From Pelomonas sp. Root1237 (lineage in GTDB: Bacteria > Pseudomonadota > Gammaproteobacteria > Burkholderiales > Burkholderiaceae_C), in contig NZ_LMDK01000016.1 in NCBI RefSeq assembly GCF_001425055.1, forward strand, positions 974,637 through 1,038,636: a stretch of DNA of 64,000 nt, written 5' to 3'. Both the position numbers and the translations under genes were made by a program. The notes under the pieces were generated by a model that made no database searches, was not told where the DNA came from, and saw only the letters and a list, made by a program, of their open reading frames with translations. Below, piece after piece: positions 26,126 to 35,523 of this stretch; position 1 is the stretch's first letter; every line of letters begins with the position of its first letter.

Positions 26126-28603
26126 ATGTTCGGCCCGCCCGCCTCCACTGCCCTGCTCGACCTCGTCGGCGACCCGGTGCTGACGTTACGGGCGGATCTG
26201 TCCGCACTGCGCGCCAATCCAGCGGCGCGCGAATGGCTGGGCGCCGACGCCGCCGAGGGCTGGCGGCTGCTTCGCCATGCCGCCGGAGCGCGGCTGGAAA
26301 GCTGGCTGCGCGAGGCTGCCCATGCCATCGACGCCGGTCGCGCGCCGCCACTTGCGCCACCGCTCAAACTCGCCGACGGCCAGCGTGCCACGCTGCACCT
26401 GCTGCGCGAACGACCCAACTGGGTGCTGCATGCGCGCCTCAGCGCAGCCGACCCTGGCGAGCCACCGCTGGCCGAATGGCTGGCCCTGCTGCCCCTGCCG
26501 GCCCTGCTGGCCGATGCCGCCAGCGGCACGCTGCTGCGCCACAACGCCGCTTTTGCCGGCCTCTACGCCGGCGCCCCCCGCCACCTGAACGACCTGCCCG
26601 ACCTGCTGCAGGCCCTGCTGGGTTGGCACCGCGGCATGCCGCTGCCGGCACTGACGGCGCAGCGCCCGCAGGACGGGCCGCTGATCACCGAGGCCGAGTA
26701 CATCGACCCGCAGGGCCAGCACCGCTGGCTGCAGGCGCGGCTGCGCCTGTGGCGCCATGCCGGCCGCGCCCTGCTGCTGGCCGTGCTGGAAGACCACAGC
26801 ACGCTGCATGAGCGCGACCTTGCCCACCAGCAGCTCGACGCGCTGATGGACACGGCCGCGGTGGGCCTGGCCACCTTCCAGCCCGAAGCCGGCTGGCTCA
26901 AGGCCCACCGCAAGGGCTCGCCCTTCAAGACCGGCAGCAAACAGCCAGGTGGCACGACAGGTACGGCCGGCTCGCTGCAGGGCATCAGCCGCGAGATCGT
27001 CGAGCCCGCCTCCCTGCCCGAGTTCGAGCGCCTGCAGCGCGCGCTCAAGAAGGGTGACGCCGTCGAGGTGCGCTATGCCGTGCGCCACCCCGAGCTGGGC
27101 CGGCGCTGGCTGCTGACCCGCGTCGCGCCGGGCCTGCTGGCCGGCGGGCGGCGTTCCACCTCGGTCGTCACGCTCGACGTGACGGCCCAAGCCCAGGCCG
27201 AGAACGCGCTGCTGCTGCGTGCCGAGAGCGAACGCGCCGTGCTGGACTCCGTGCTGGTCGGCATCGTCACCGTCGGCCCGGACGGCATCGAGTGGATGAA
27301 CCGCTCGGCGCGCCGCATGTTCGGCTGCGAACTCGAGGACGTGCAGGGCCAGCCCATGGGCGTGCTGGCGCCGGAGGATGACGAGCACGCCTTTCACACG
27401 GAGCCCGGCGCCGATGTGTTCGAGTGCCGGCTGCGCGGCCGCGACGGGCGCGAGTTCTGGGTCATCGGCAATGCGGTGCAGACGCAGCGAGAGGATGGCC
27501 CCGGCAAAGTCACTCAGCAGCTGACCTATGCCCTGCTGGACATCGACCGCCGCCGCCAGGCCGAGGCCCAGAGCCGGCTGGCCCAGGCATCGCTGGCCCG
27601 CATCATCGAAGGTGCGCCACTGGCCATCACGCTGCACGAGGCGCAGAGCCTGCGCATCGTCAAGCTCAACCACGCCGCCGCCACGCTCGCCGGCAGGCCC
27701 GAGGCCGCGATGCTGGGCGGCACGCCGGCGCAGCTCTTCGGCGACGAGCAGGGGGCGCAGGTGGTCGCCGACATGCGCGAGGCCCTGGAATCCCAGACCG
27801 TCGTGCAGCGGGAATACCACGTGCCGGCCGGCAACTCGACGCGCATCTGGGACGCGCGGCTGCTGCACCTGGCCGGTGTCGGCGGCGACGACACGCCCGA
27901 ACTGCTGCTGCTCGTGGCCAGCGACGTCACCGAGCAGCGCGCCGCTGAGCAGGCCAGGCTGCAGGCCGCCATCTCGCAGCGTGAGCTGTTGGTGCGCGAG
28001 GTGCACCACCGCATCAAGAACAACCTGCAGGGCGTGGCCGGGCTGCTACAGCAGATCGCCGTGCGCCGCCCCGAGGTGGCCGGGGTGCTGAAGGAGGCCG
28101 TGGGCCAGGTGCAGGCCATCGCCCAGGTCTATGGCCTGCAGGTCGGCGCCTCCGGGCCGCTGGTGCTCAAGCGGGTGTTCGACGCCATCGTCGGCTCGGT
28201 GCAGCGCATGCAGGGCCGCGTCATCACCACGGCCGCCGAGGGCGGCGCGCTGATGGAGGACTGGTGCCTGCCCGAGGCCGAGGCCATCCCGATCGCGCTC
28301 AGCCTCAACGAGCTGCTCGGCAATGCGCTGCGGCACAGCAACGGCGCCCAGGTGCGCTGCCAGCTCATCTGCGACATGGCCGGCATCACCGTCGAGATCG
28401 CCAACCCCGGCCGCCTGCCCGAAGGCTTTGCGCTGCAGAACGTCAAGAGCGGCGTGTCTGGCCTGGGCCTGGTGCGCGCCCTGCTGCCGCGGCGCAGCGC
28501 CATCCTGAGCCTGGAACAGCAAGGCGACGATGTCGTCTGCCGGCTGGAACTGATTCCACCGAGCGTGGTTCACAATCCGGCCATAAAACCAAGTTCTGGA
28601 TAG
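26126..28603 (+). CDS. Soluble multi-PAS histidine kinase of the HisKA_2 type
   Basis: An 825-residue cytoplasmic kinase without membrane segments. The N-terminal about 600 residues contain PAS-like sensor modules (for example around 365-475: LDSVLVGIVTVGPDGIEWMN; and around 490-600: IIEGAPLAITLHEAQSL). A HisKA_2 domain follows, with EVHHRIKNNLQGVAGLLQQI (H627/H628), then an HATPase with ALSLNELLGNALRHS. HisKA_2 kinases commonly partner ANTAR-type regulators, and such a regulator starts nine bases downstream. The ligand is unknown; no haem- or flavin-binding PAS signature is evident. Confidence 0.87.
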   Translation: MFGPPASTALLDLVGDPVLTLRADLSALRANPAAREWLGADAAEGWRLLRHAAGARLESWLREAAHAIDAGRAPPLAPPLKLADGQRATLHLLRERPNWVLHARLSAADPGEPPLAEWLALLPLPALLADAASGTLLRHNAAFAGLYAGAPRHLNDLPDLLQALLGWHRGMPLPALTAQRPQDGPLITEAEYIDPQGQHRWLQARLRLWRHAGRALLLAVLEDHSTLHERDLAHQQLDALMDTAAVGLATFQPEAGWLKAHRKGSPFKTGSKQPGGTTGTAGSLQGISREIVEPASLPEFERLQRALKKGDAVEVRYAVRHPELGRRWLLTRVAPGLLAGGRRSTSVVTLDVTAQAQAENALLLRAESERAVLDSVLVGIVTVGPDGIEWMNRSARRMFGCELEDVQGQPMGVLAPEDDEHAFHTEPGADVFECRLRGRDGREFWVIGNAVQTQREDGPGKVTQQLTYALLDIDRRRQAEAQSRLAQASLARIIEGAPLAITLHEAQSLRIVKLNHAAATLAGRPEAAMLGGTPAQLFGDEQGAQVVADMREALESQTVVQREYHVPAGNSTRIWDARLLHLAGVGGDDTPELLLLVASDVTEQRAAEQARLQAAISQRELLVREVHHRIKNNLQGVAGLLQQIAVRRPEVAGVLKEAVGQVQAIAQVYGLQVGASGPLVLKRVFDAIVGSVQRMQGRVITTAAEGGALMEDWCLPEAEAIPIALSLNELLGNALRHSNGAQVRCQLICDMAGITVEIANPGRLPEGFALQNVKSGVSGLGLVRALLPRRSAILSLEQQGDDVVCRLELIPPSVVHNPAIKPSSG

Positions 28604-28612
28604 AGGGGCACG

Positions 28613-29242
28613 GTGAGCAAGGGCAAGATCCTGGTCGTCGATGACGACCGTCTGGTACTGGCGACGCTGAGCTATGGGCTCACGCAGGCCGGCTTCGAGG
28701 TCATCGACGCCGACAACGGCGACGATGCCATCCTGCTCGCCCGCGAACACCGGCCCGAACTGGCCCTGCTGGACATCCGCATGGAAGGCCTGACCGGCTT
28801 CGATGTGGCCGCCTATCTGCGCGAATTCCTGCAGACACCCTTCATGTTCCTGTCCGCCTTCACCGACGAGGCGACAGTGGCCAAGGTCAAGGAGCTGGGC
28901 GCCGTTGCCTACCTCGTCAAGCCGCTGGACATCTCGCAAATCGTGCCCGCCGTCGAGGCCGCTTTTGCACGTTCAACCACGCGTTCGACGCCCCCCGTCG
29001 CCACCTCAGCCCCGGCGGCACCGGCCGCCATGGCCCAGGCTTTCGAGGCCCCCTCGGAATTGCCGTCCATGGACGTGACGGCCCTGGCAGTCGGCGTGTT
29101 GATGCACCGCTATTCCCTGCCACGCGACGAGGCGCTCGCCCGCCTGATGAGCCTGGCCTCCGCCGATGGCCACAGCCTGCCCGAGCAGGCACGGCGTGTC
29201 GTGGATGCGCTGGAGCTGCTGGCGCGCCCGGGCCAGAAGTGA
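28613..29242 (+). CDS. Receiver-ANTAR response regulator (RNA-binding antiterminator type)
   Basis: A 209-residue regulator starting at GTG. The receiver (1-120) has D10-D12, phospho-acceptor D54 (ALLDIRMEGL) and K103 (YLVKP). An alanine/proline linker leads to an ANTAR domain (about 152-205: DVTALAVGVLMHRYSLPRDE, ALARLMSLASADGHSLPEQA). ANTAR proteins bind paired hairpins in nascent RNA and prevent termination. It is coupled to the upstream HisKA_2 kinase. The RNA targets are unknown. An FR1 repeat begins at the base after its stop codon. Confidence 0.9.
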   Translation: MSKGKILVVDDDRLVLATLSYGLTQAGFEVIDADNGDDAILLAREHRPELALLDIRMEGLTGFDVAAYLREFLQTPFMFLSAFTDEATVAKVKELGAVAYLVKPLDISQIVPAVEAAFARSTTRSTPPVATSAPAAPAAMAQAFEAPSELPSMDVTALAVGVLMHRYSLPRDEALARLMSLASADGHSLPEQARRVVDALELLARPGQK

Positions 29243-29366
29243 GCCCCTCGTCCAAGGAATACCTTGGCCGGTCCCCCAGGGGGACGGCGATGCTTGCCGG
29301 ATCGACCGGCAAGCACATCGCCTAAGGCGGGCCGGCTAGGGAGCGGCCCGGCGCTCGGCCCGCAAA
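29243..29366 (+). repeat. FR1 hairpin repeat, copy B (after ANTAR regulator)
   Basis: A 124-bp copy between convergent genes. P1 is CCAAGG AATA CCTTGG. P2 is GTCCCCC A GGGGGAC. P3 is CTTGCCGG ATCGA CCGGCAAG inside GGCGATG/CATCGCC. P4 is GCGGGCCG/CGGCCCGC followed by AAA. Confidence 0.9.
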
Positions 29367-29376
29367 GCAATGGGCG

Positions 29377-30723
29377 TCAGCCCAAAGTGAAATAAAAACG
29401 CGAGCCCTCGCCCACGGCGGATTCGGCCCAGATGTCGCCACCATGGCGGCGAACGATGCGCCGCACCAGGGCCAGGCCGACACCGGTGCCCTGGAAGTCG
29501 CTGGCGCTGTGCAGGCGCTGGAAGACGCCGAACAGGCGCTCGGCAAAGCGCATGTCGAAGCCGGCACCGTTGTCCGACACGACGAAGACGCGCCGCCCGC
29601 CCTGCTGCACGCTGCCAAAGCCGATCTGCGTGCACTCGACCTTGCCGCTGTACTTCCAGGCGTTGCCCAGCAGGTTCTCCAGCACCATGCGCAGCAGCGT
29701 CGGGTCGCCCTGCACCGTCAGGCCCGGTTCGATGTCCAGCACCAGCTCGCGCTGCGGCGCCCCGCGCTTGATCTCTTCCATCACATAGCCGGCCTGTTGC
29801 GACAGGTTGACAGGCTGGCACGCCAGTGGCCGCGTCGACAGCTGGGAGAGCGACAGCAGCGCGTCGATCATGCTGTTCATGCGAGCGGCAGCGCTCATGA
29901 CGCGGTCGAGGTGGTCATTGCCGACGCGATCCAGCCGCGCGCCGTAGTCTTCCTTGAGGATGCGCGCAAAGCCCTCGACGACGCGCAGCGGCGCACGCAG
30001 ATCGTGGGAGACCGTGTAGCTGAAGGACTCGTGTTCGGCGGCCAGGTCGGCGGCATGCGCCGGCTGTGGCGCTGGCGTCGCCTCGGCGGGCTCGTCGGGG
30101 CGGGCCGTGCCCAGGTAACCAGCGAAATGGCCGTGCGAGTCGATACAGGGCAGGCCGCGCAGGCGCCAGGCGGTGCTGCCATCGGCAGCGGCGAGCTGCA
30201 AGTCGACAAAGGGCTGGTGGGCACCGAGGCGCTCGCGCAATTGGGCGGCCGGCTCGGCAACCTCGAAGCGCTCCCACAGCTGCTGGGTGCTGGCGCCCGC
30301 ACCCACCCAGCTCGATGACGGCGCGCCCTGCGGCGCCTGCCAGCGCACCAAGCGGTGCTCGGCATCGGTGGCCCATTGCCAGTCACGCTGCAGCTGGGCC
30401 TGCATCAGCAGCTGCTGGCGCACTTCGCGCAGGGGCTCGGCCAGGCGCTGGCGCGTCAGCCGCACGCCGGCATGCCAGCCCAACGCAGCCGCAACCAGCA
30501 GCAGGACGCCGGTGAAGAATGCCGTCAGCACCAGGGCCGCGTGCACGAGGCCAACCTCGCCGCCCCAGACCCGCATCAACGCCAGCACCACCAGGCCGCC
30601 CAGTACCAGCATCAAGATGGAGACCGTGGCCAGGGTCAGCATCAGCAGCCGCATCGGCAGTCGTCGCTCCTGGCGGCGCGAGATGAGCGCGCTGTCGTCG
30701 CTGAGGCTGTTCATGCGCTTCAT
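29377..30723 (-). CDS. Membrane sensor histidine kinase
   Basis: A kinase of about 448 residues. Two closely spaced membrane helices lie near the N terminus (LMLTLATVSILMLVLGGLVV and LVLTAFFTGVLLLVAAALGW), leaving almost no periplasmic loop. A PAS-like region (about 120-215) follows. HisKA has YTVSHDLRAPLRVVEGFARI, and HATPase has LLRMVLENLLGNAWKYS, VVSDNGAGFDMRFA and GTGVGLALVRRI. The phytochrome-like HisKA/HATPase style is common in Burkholderiales. The start at 30723 (MKRMNSL) is preferred; 30714 is possible. It is divergent from the Hpt gene, which may belong to its phosphorelay. Confidence 0.85.
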   Translation of the reverse strand: MKRMNSLSDDSALISRRQERRLPMRLLMLTLATVSILMLVLGGLVVLALMRVWGGEVGLVHAALVLTAFFTGVLLLVAAALGWHAGVRLTRQRLAEPLREVRQQLLMQAQLQRDWQWATDAEHRLVRWQAPQGAPSSSWVGAGASTQQLWERFEVAEPAAQLRERLGAHQPFVDLQLAAADGSTAWRLRGLPCIDSHGHFAGYLGTARPDEPAEATPAPQPAHAADLAAEHESFSYTVSHDLRAPLRVVEGFARILKEDYGARLDRVGNDHLDRVMSAAARMNSMIDALLSLSQLSTRPLACQPVNLSQQAGYVMEEIKRGAPQRELVLDIEPGLTVQGDPTLLRMVLENLLGNAWKYSGKVECTQIGFGSVQQGGRRVFVVSDNGAGFDMRFAERLFGVFQRLHSASDFQGTGVGLALVRRIVRRHGGDIWAESAVGEGSRFYFTLG

Positions 30724-30887
30724 TGTAGGCAGCGCTTCCCCAGCAACAGGGCCTGGGCATGCCCGGCGTCGCCCGATGTCAATAACCACAGCGCAGCCGG
30801 CCGAAAGTGTGCATTCCTTCGCGTTTGCCCCCCCTCCCACCCGAGATACATTTAGGCGTGCCGAGTCCCTGACCCGCAGACCAGTCC

Positions 30888-31256
30888 ATGACCGCCTCAC
30901 AGCCCGCAGCCCTGCTCGATCCCGAGGCGATTCGTCGCCTGCGGGAACTCGACCCGAGCGGCGGCAACAAGCTGCTGGAACGCGTCGTGGCGGCGTTCTC
31001 CAACTCACTGGACCGTTTGCTGCCCGACCTCGCCCGCGCCCGTGAAGGCGCTACACCTGACCTCGCCGTCGTGCGCCATGTCAGCCACACGCTGAAATCC
31101 TCGTCGGCGAGCCTGGGCGCCATGGCACTGTCTGCGCGCTGCGCCGACATCGAAACCATGGTGCGCGATGGCCGCGTGGACGGCCTTTCCGAGCAGTTGG
31201 ACGCTATGCTCCAAGACATCCAACAGGTACGCGCGGCGTTGGCCGCGCTGCTCTAA
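30888..31256 (+). CDS. Hpt domain phosphotransfer protein
   Basis: A 122-residue single-domain histidine phosphotransfer protein. A four-helix arrangement carries the phospho-histidine H67 in VSHTLKSSSASLGA. It relays phosphate between a kinase and a receiver. The receiver-GGDEF-EAL gene starts seven bases downstream, making it the most likely acceptor, while the divergent membrane kinase is a plausible donor. Confidence 0.9.
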   Translation: MTASQPAALLDPEAIRRLRELDPSGGNKLLERVVAAFSNSLDRLLPDLARAREGATPDLAVVRHVSHTLKSSSASLGAMALSARCADIETMVRDGRVDGLSEQLDAMLQDIQQVRAALAALL

Positions 31257-31263
31257 GAGAAGC

Positions 31264-33486
31264 ATGCTGCCTACCGGTCAAGCCCTCGACGACCTCCCGC
31301 CGCGCCCGCGCGTGCTGCTGGTGGACGATGACGAGGTCAATCTGCTGTTGACCGCCGCCGCGCTGCGCGAGCGCGGCTTTGAAGTCACCGAAGCGCCCAG
31401 TGGCAGCGAGGCCCTGGGCCTGCTGTCCACGCGCACGCCCGACGTCGTCGTGCTGGACGCGCTGATGCCCGAGCTCGACGGCTTCGAAACCTGCTCGCTG
31501 CTGCGCGCCACACCCGGCTTCGAATCCCTGCCCGTGCTGATGCTGACCGGCCTGGACGATGAAGCCTCCATCAACCGCGCCTACCAGGCCGGCGCGACCG
31601 ACTTCTTCGTCAAGTCGCCGCAATGGAGCCTGCTCGACGGCCGGCTGCGCTATCTGCTGCGCAGCTCGCGCACCCGGCTTGAGCTGGAGCGCAGCAAGGC
31701 CAAGCTGGCGCGCGCCCAGGATCTGGCCCGCATGGGCAGCTTCGAATGGTGGCGCGACACGGCCGCCAGCTTTGCCATTTCCGCCGAGGGCCTGCGCGTC
31801 TTCGGCCGCGGCCCACAGGACCGGCTGGACTTCATCGGCGTCATGCGCATGGTGCCGGCGGACGACCGCCATGTCTTCCTGCGCCTGCTGCGCGACGTCA
31901 TCGCCCACACCTCGGTGCTGGTCACCGACCTGCCACTGACCCTGCCCGATGGCCGCCAGCGCGTCGTCCACATCGAGGCCGAGCCGGAATTCAATGAGCA
32001 GGGCGGCGTCAACGGCTACACCGGCATCCTGCAGGACGTGACCGACCGCCGCCAGGCCGAGGACCGCATCCGCCAGCTGGCCCACTTCGACGCGCTGACC
32101 GGCCTGCCGAACCGCCGCCAGCTGATCTACCGTGTCGAGCGCGCCATCGAGAGTGCGCGCCGCGGCGGCCACGAGGTTGGCCTGCTGCTGATCGACCTGG
32201 ACCGCTTCAAGGTCATCAACGACACCCTGGGCCACGCCGCCGGCGACGAGCTCCTCGTCGAGGTCGGCCGTCGCCTGCGCAGTTGCGTGCGCCATTCCGA
32301 CCAGATTCTGGAAGGCGTGCTCGACGGCCTGGGCAACCGCAGCCATCGCGGCCTGGAAGCCGTGGGCCGCCTGGGCGGTGACGAGTTTGTCGCCCTGCTG
32401 CCCGAGGTGGCCGACGAACGCGATGCCGAACGGGTCGCCCAGCGCGTGCTGGACGCCCTGCGCGAGCCCATCTTCGTCGGCGGCCAGGAGTGCTTCGTCA
32501 CGGCCAGCGTCGGCATTGCGCTGTACCCGCGCGACGGCCAGACCATGGCCGACCTGCTGCGCAATTCCGACGTGGCGATGTACGCGGTCAAGAGCCAGGG
32601 CCGCAATGCCTCGGCCGTCTATTCGCCGCAGCTGGCCGGCCACGGCAAGCAGAAGCTGGAGCTGGAAAGCGCCCTGCACAAGGCGCTGGAGCGCAATGAG
32701 ATCGTGCTGCACTACCAGCCCAAGATCGACGTGCGCGCCGCCCGCATGGTGGGCGCCGAGGCGCTGATGCGCTGGCAGCGTGGCAATGTGCTGGTGCCGC
32801 CGGCCGATTTCATCCCGCTGGCCGAAGAGACTGGCCTCATCGTGCCGCTGTCCGAATGGGCCCTGAAGGAAGCGGCCCGCCAGGCCAAGCTGTGGTCACT
32901 GCAGTTCGGCTTCAGCGATTCCATCGCCGTCAACCTGCCCAGCCGGCTGTTCGAGCGTACCGATCTCGTCGAGCACATCCACCAATGCGTCAGCGCCTAT
33001 GGCGTGCCGCACCGGTCGATCCAGCTCGAGATCACCGAGAACAACCTGATGAAGGACCTGCAGAACGTCATCCCGTCTCTGCATCGCCTGAACGAAGTGG
33101 GTGTGGAGATCTCCATCGACGACTTCGGCACCGGCTATTCGTCCCTCGCCTACCTGACGACGCTGCCGATCTCGGAAGTGAAGATCGACCGCACCTTCGT
33201 GCGCGACCTCGGCATCACGCCGCAAAGCTCGGCCGTCGTCACGGCCATCATTGCGTTGGCGCGGGCCCTGGGCTTGCGCGTCATTGCCGAGGGTGTCGAG
33301 ACGCTGCGCCAGATGGAAGTGCTGCACCGCCTGGGCTGCTCGCTGATGCAAGGCTTCCTGTTCAGCAAGGCGCTGCCGCCCGATGAGCTGGAGCGCTGGA
33401 TCGCCCAGACCGTGCTGCCACGCAAGGCGCCCTGGATCACGCAGGCCGACGGCAACAACGACGTGACGTCTCGCGGGCAACGTTAA
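31264..33486 (+). CDS. Receiver-PAS-GGDEF-EAL c-di-GMP regulator
   Basis: A 740-residue protein. The receiver (about 15-135) has phospho-acceptor D65 in VVVLDALMPELDGF. A PAS region lies at about 145-265. The diguanylate cyclase domain has FDALTGLPNRRQL and an intact GGDEF in GRLGGDEFVALLP. The EAL phosphodiesterase domain has GAEALMRW, LEITENNL, DDFGTGYSSLAYL and VIAEGVET. Both catalytic motifs look complete. The GGDEF domain has an extra stretch of about 20 residues (ILEGVLDGLGNRSHRGLEA) just before the GGDEF loop. The start at 31264 follows Hpt by seven bases. It overlaps the next gene by one base. Confidence 0.92.
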   Translation: MLPTGQALDDLPPRPRVLLVDDDEVNLLLTAAALRERGFEVTEAPSGSEALGLLSTRTPDVVVLDALMPELDGFETCSLLRATPGFESLPVLMLTGLDDEASINRAYQAGATDFFVKSPQWSLLDGRLRYLLRSSRTRLELERSKAKLARAQDLARMGSFEWWRDTAASFAISAEGLRVFGRGPQDRLDFIGVMRMVPADDRHVFLRLLRDVIAHTSVLVTDLPLTLPDGRQRVVHIEAEPEFNEQGGVNGYTGILQDVTDRRQAEDRIRQLAHFDALTGLPNRRQLIYRVERAIESARRGGHEVGLLLIDLDRFKVINDTLGHAAGDELLVEVGRRLRSCVRHSDQILEGVLDGLGNRSHRGLEAVGRLGGDEFVALLPEVADERDAERVAQRVLDALREPIFVGGQECFVTASVGIALYPRDGQTMADLLRNSDVAMYAVKSQGRNASAVYSPQLAGHGKQKLELESALHKALERNEIVLHYQPKIDVRAARMVGAEALMRWQRGNVLVPPADFIPLAEETGLIVPLSEWALKEAARQAKLWSLQFGFSDSIAVNLPSRLFERTDLVEHIHQCVSAYGVPHRSIQLEITENNLMKDLQNVIPSLHRLNEVGVEISIDDFGTGYSSLAYLTTLPISEVKIDRTFVRDLGITPQSSAVVTAIIALARALGLRVIAEGVETLRQMEVLHRLGCSLMQGFLFSKALPPDELERWIAQTVLPRKAPWITQADGNNDVTSRGQR

Positions 33487-35360
33487 TGCGTTCGCAACTG
33501 CCTCCGGCCCAACTGGCCAAGGCCGCGCTGCAGCGCCTCGCCCAGGCCCGGCTGGAACCCACGCCCGAGAACTACGCCCGTGCCTACGCTATCGAAAGCG
33601 GTGGCGAGCCGGCGCAGGCCGCCAGTGGCGCCACCAGCGCCGTCTCCGAGCGCCTCCAGCAGCTGATGTCCAAGCTGATCAGCCTGGCCCTGCCCTCGGG
33701 CAGCACGCGCCAGGAGCTGCAGACCGCCTTGCGTGAACAAAAGCTCGACGAACTGCAACGCCAGGTCGACAAGCTGCTCGACGTGGCCGGCCCCGCCGCC
33801 CAGGCCGAGGCCCTGGCCCAGGCCATCGAGCGCCTGTTGCGCGGCCTGGAGCGCGGCGGCAAGCACTGGACGCTGGCGCGCAAGAAGGACGGCATCAGCC
33901 GCGTGCTGGAGCTGGGCCGCAACGACAGCAGCAAGCTCGTCAAGCGCCTGGGCCAGCTGGTGGCAAGCTGGGACAAGGACGGCGACGGCAGCGGCGTGGA
34001 GACGGATGAGGACGGCGGCACACCCAGCCAGTTCTTCTCCGAGAGCACATTTGCCGAGACGGGCTTTGGCGAAACGTCCCGTTTTCGCGAGAGCACCGGC
34101 TTTGGTGAACTCAGCCGCACCGGCCTGCGCGACACGCCACCGCCGGTCGACACCAGCCTGCACTGGGCCGATGTCAGCGGCGAACTGAACGGCACGGTGC
34201 GCCATGCGCTGCGCTCGCCGCAGACCGAGGCGACGCCAGCCGACGCCTTGATGCGCGAGCTCGACGCCGCCCAGGCCGAACTGAAATCCCATGGCGCCAG
34301 CCCCGACCGCGCCACGCAGATGGCCGCGCTGTGCCTGCGCGCCCGCCATCTGCTGGACCACCGCCGCCATCTCTTTGATGAACTCGGCGGCCTGTGCCGC
34401 GAGCTGAGTGGCAGCCTCGTCGATCTGGCCGAGGACGATTCCTGGGCCCGGGGCCAGGCCGAGGCGATGAGCACCGCACTCTCCCAGGGCCTGTCGGGCC
34501 GCGGCGTGCGCACCGTGTCCGAACTGCTGTCGGGCACACGCGAGCGCCAGCGCGCGCTGCGCGAGGAACGCTCCAAGGCGCGAGACTCATTGAAGGGCCT
34601 CATCCAGCGCATGCTGGCCGAACTCGGCGAGCTGGGCCAGCACACCGATCGCTTCCAGAGCAGTGTCGGCCGCTATGCCGAGGCCATCGAGCAGGCCGAT
34701 TCGCTGGAAAGCCTGACCGGCACCGTGCGCGAGATGGTCGAGGAGAGCCGCAGCGTGCAGAGCCTGGTGTCCCAGACTCAAGCGCGCCTGACCCTCGAGC
34801 ACGACCGCGCGGCCGCGCTGAACCAGCGCGTCGACGAGCTGGAGGGCGAGCTGCGCCGGCTGTCCAACGAAGTCCACACCGACCAGCTCACGCAAGTGGC
34901 CAACCGCCGCGGCCTCATCCAGGCCTTCGGCATCGAGCAGGCCAAGGCCGAGCGGGAGTCAACTCGCGTGGCCCTGGCTTTGCTGGACATCGACAACTTC
35001 AAGAAGCTCAACGACAGCCTCGGCCATCATGCCGGCGACATCGCGCTGAAGTCGCTGGCCGAGCGCACCCAGGCCTCGCTGCGCCCTGGCGACATGGTGG
35101 CGCGCTATGGTGGCGAAGAGTTCGTGCTGATGCTGCCCAACACGCCGCTGGACGAGGCCCAGCAGGTGCTCGTGCGGCTGCAGCGCTCGTTGTCCAGTGC
35201 GCTGTTCAACCACGAGGGCAAGGACGTCTTCGTGACCTTCTCGGCCGGCGTCACGCTCTACCGCCCCGGCGAGACGCTGGAAGCCGCGCTGGACCGCGCC
35301 GACGTGGCCCTGTACGAAGCCAAGCACACCGGCAAGAACCGGGCATGCATCGCGGAGTGA
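33486..35360 (+). CDS. Diguanylate cyclase (GGDEF) with long helical N terminus
   Basis: A 624-residue protein without membrane segments. Residues 1-450 are largely helical, with coiled-coil character near 340-450 (DRAAALNQRVDELEGELRRL). The family N terminus is LAKAALQRLAQARLEPTPEN. The C-terminal GGDEF domain has VHTDQLTQVANRRGLIQAF and a GGEEF active site in ARYGGEEFVLMLPNT, so it should make c-di-GMP. It begins at the stop of the upstream GGDEF-EAL gene (TAATG), so the two are coupled. Confidence 0.9.
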   Translation: MRSQLPPAQLAKAALQRLAQARLEPTPENYARAYAIESGGEPAQAASGATSAVSERLQQLMSKLISLALPSGSTRQELQTALREQKLDELQRQVDKLLDVAGPAAQAEALAQAIERLLRGLERGGKHWTLARKKDGISRVLELGRNDSSKLVKRLGQLVASWDKDGDGSGVETDEDGGTPSQFFSESTFAETGFGETSRFRESTGFGELSRTGLRDTPPPVDTSLHWADVSGELNGTVRHALRSPQTEATPADALMRELDAAQAELKSHGASPDRATQMAALCLRARHLLDHRRHLFDELGGLCRELSGSLVDLAEDDSWARGQAEAMSTALSQGLSGRGVRTVSELLSGTRERQRALREERSKARDSLKGLIQRMLAELGELGQHTDRFQSSVGRYAEAIEQADSLESLTGTVREMVEESRSVQSLVSQTQARLTLEHDRAAALNQRVDELEGELRRLSNEVHTDQLTQVANRRGLIQAFGIEQAKAERESTRVALALLDIDNFKKLNDSLGHHAGDIALKSLAERTQASLRPGDMVARYGGEEFVLMLPNTPLDEAQQVLVRLQRSLSSALFNHEGKDVFVTFSAGVTLYRPGETLEAALDRADVALYEAKHTGKNRACIAE

Positions 35361-35523
35361 TTTGCACGGGGGACGTCCCAAAGCAGGCTGCACGCCAACT
35401 TTGACGCGGTTCCCCGAGGCGAACGGAAAGTTGCAATTGGCGCTCCGGCTGGCAGGGGGCCTGCCGGCATGATGCGCGCGGGCGCGGTAACCGGCGCTCG
35501 CAGATCATCCAGCAGGAGCCTCC

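Noticed and set aside
29243-29366. FR1 as the RNA target of the adjacent ANTAR regulator
   Set aside because: Known ANTAR targets are two small hairpins with hexaloops having A and G at fixed places. FR1 stems have 4- or 5-base loops that differ between copies, so there is no positive evidence.
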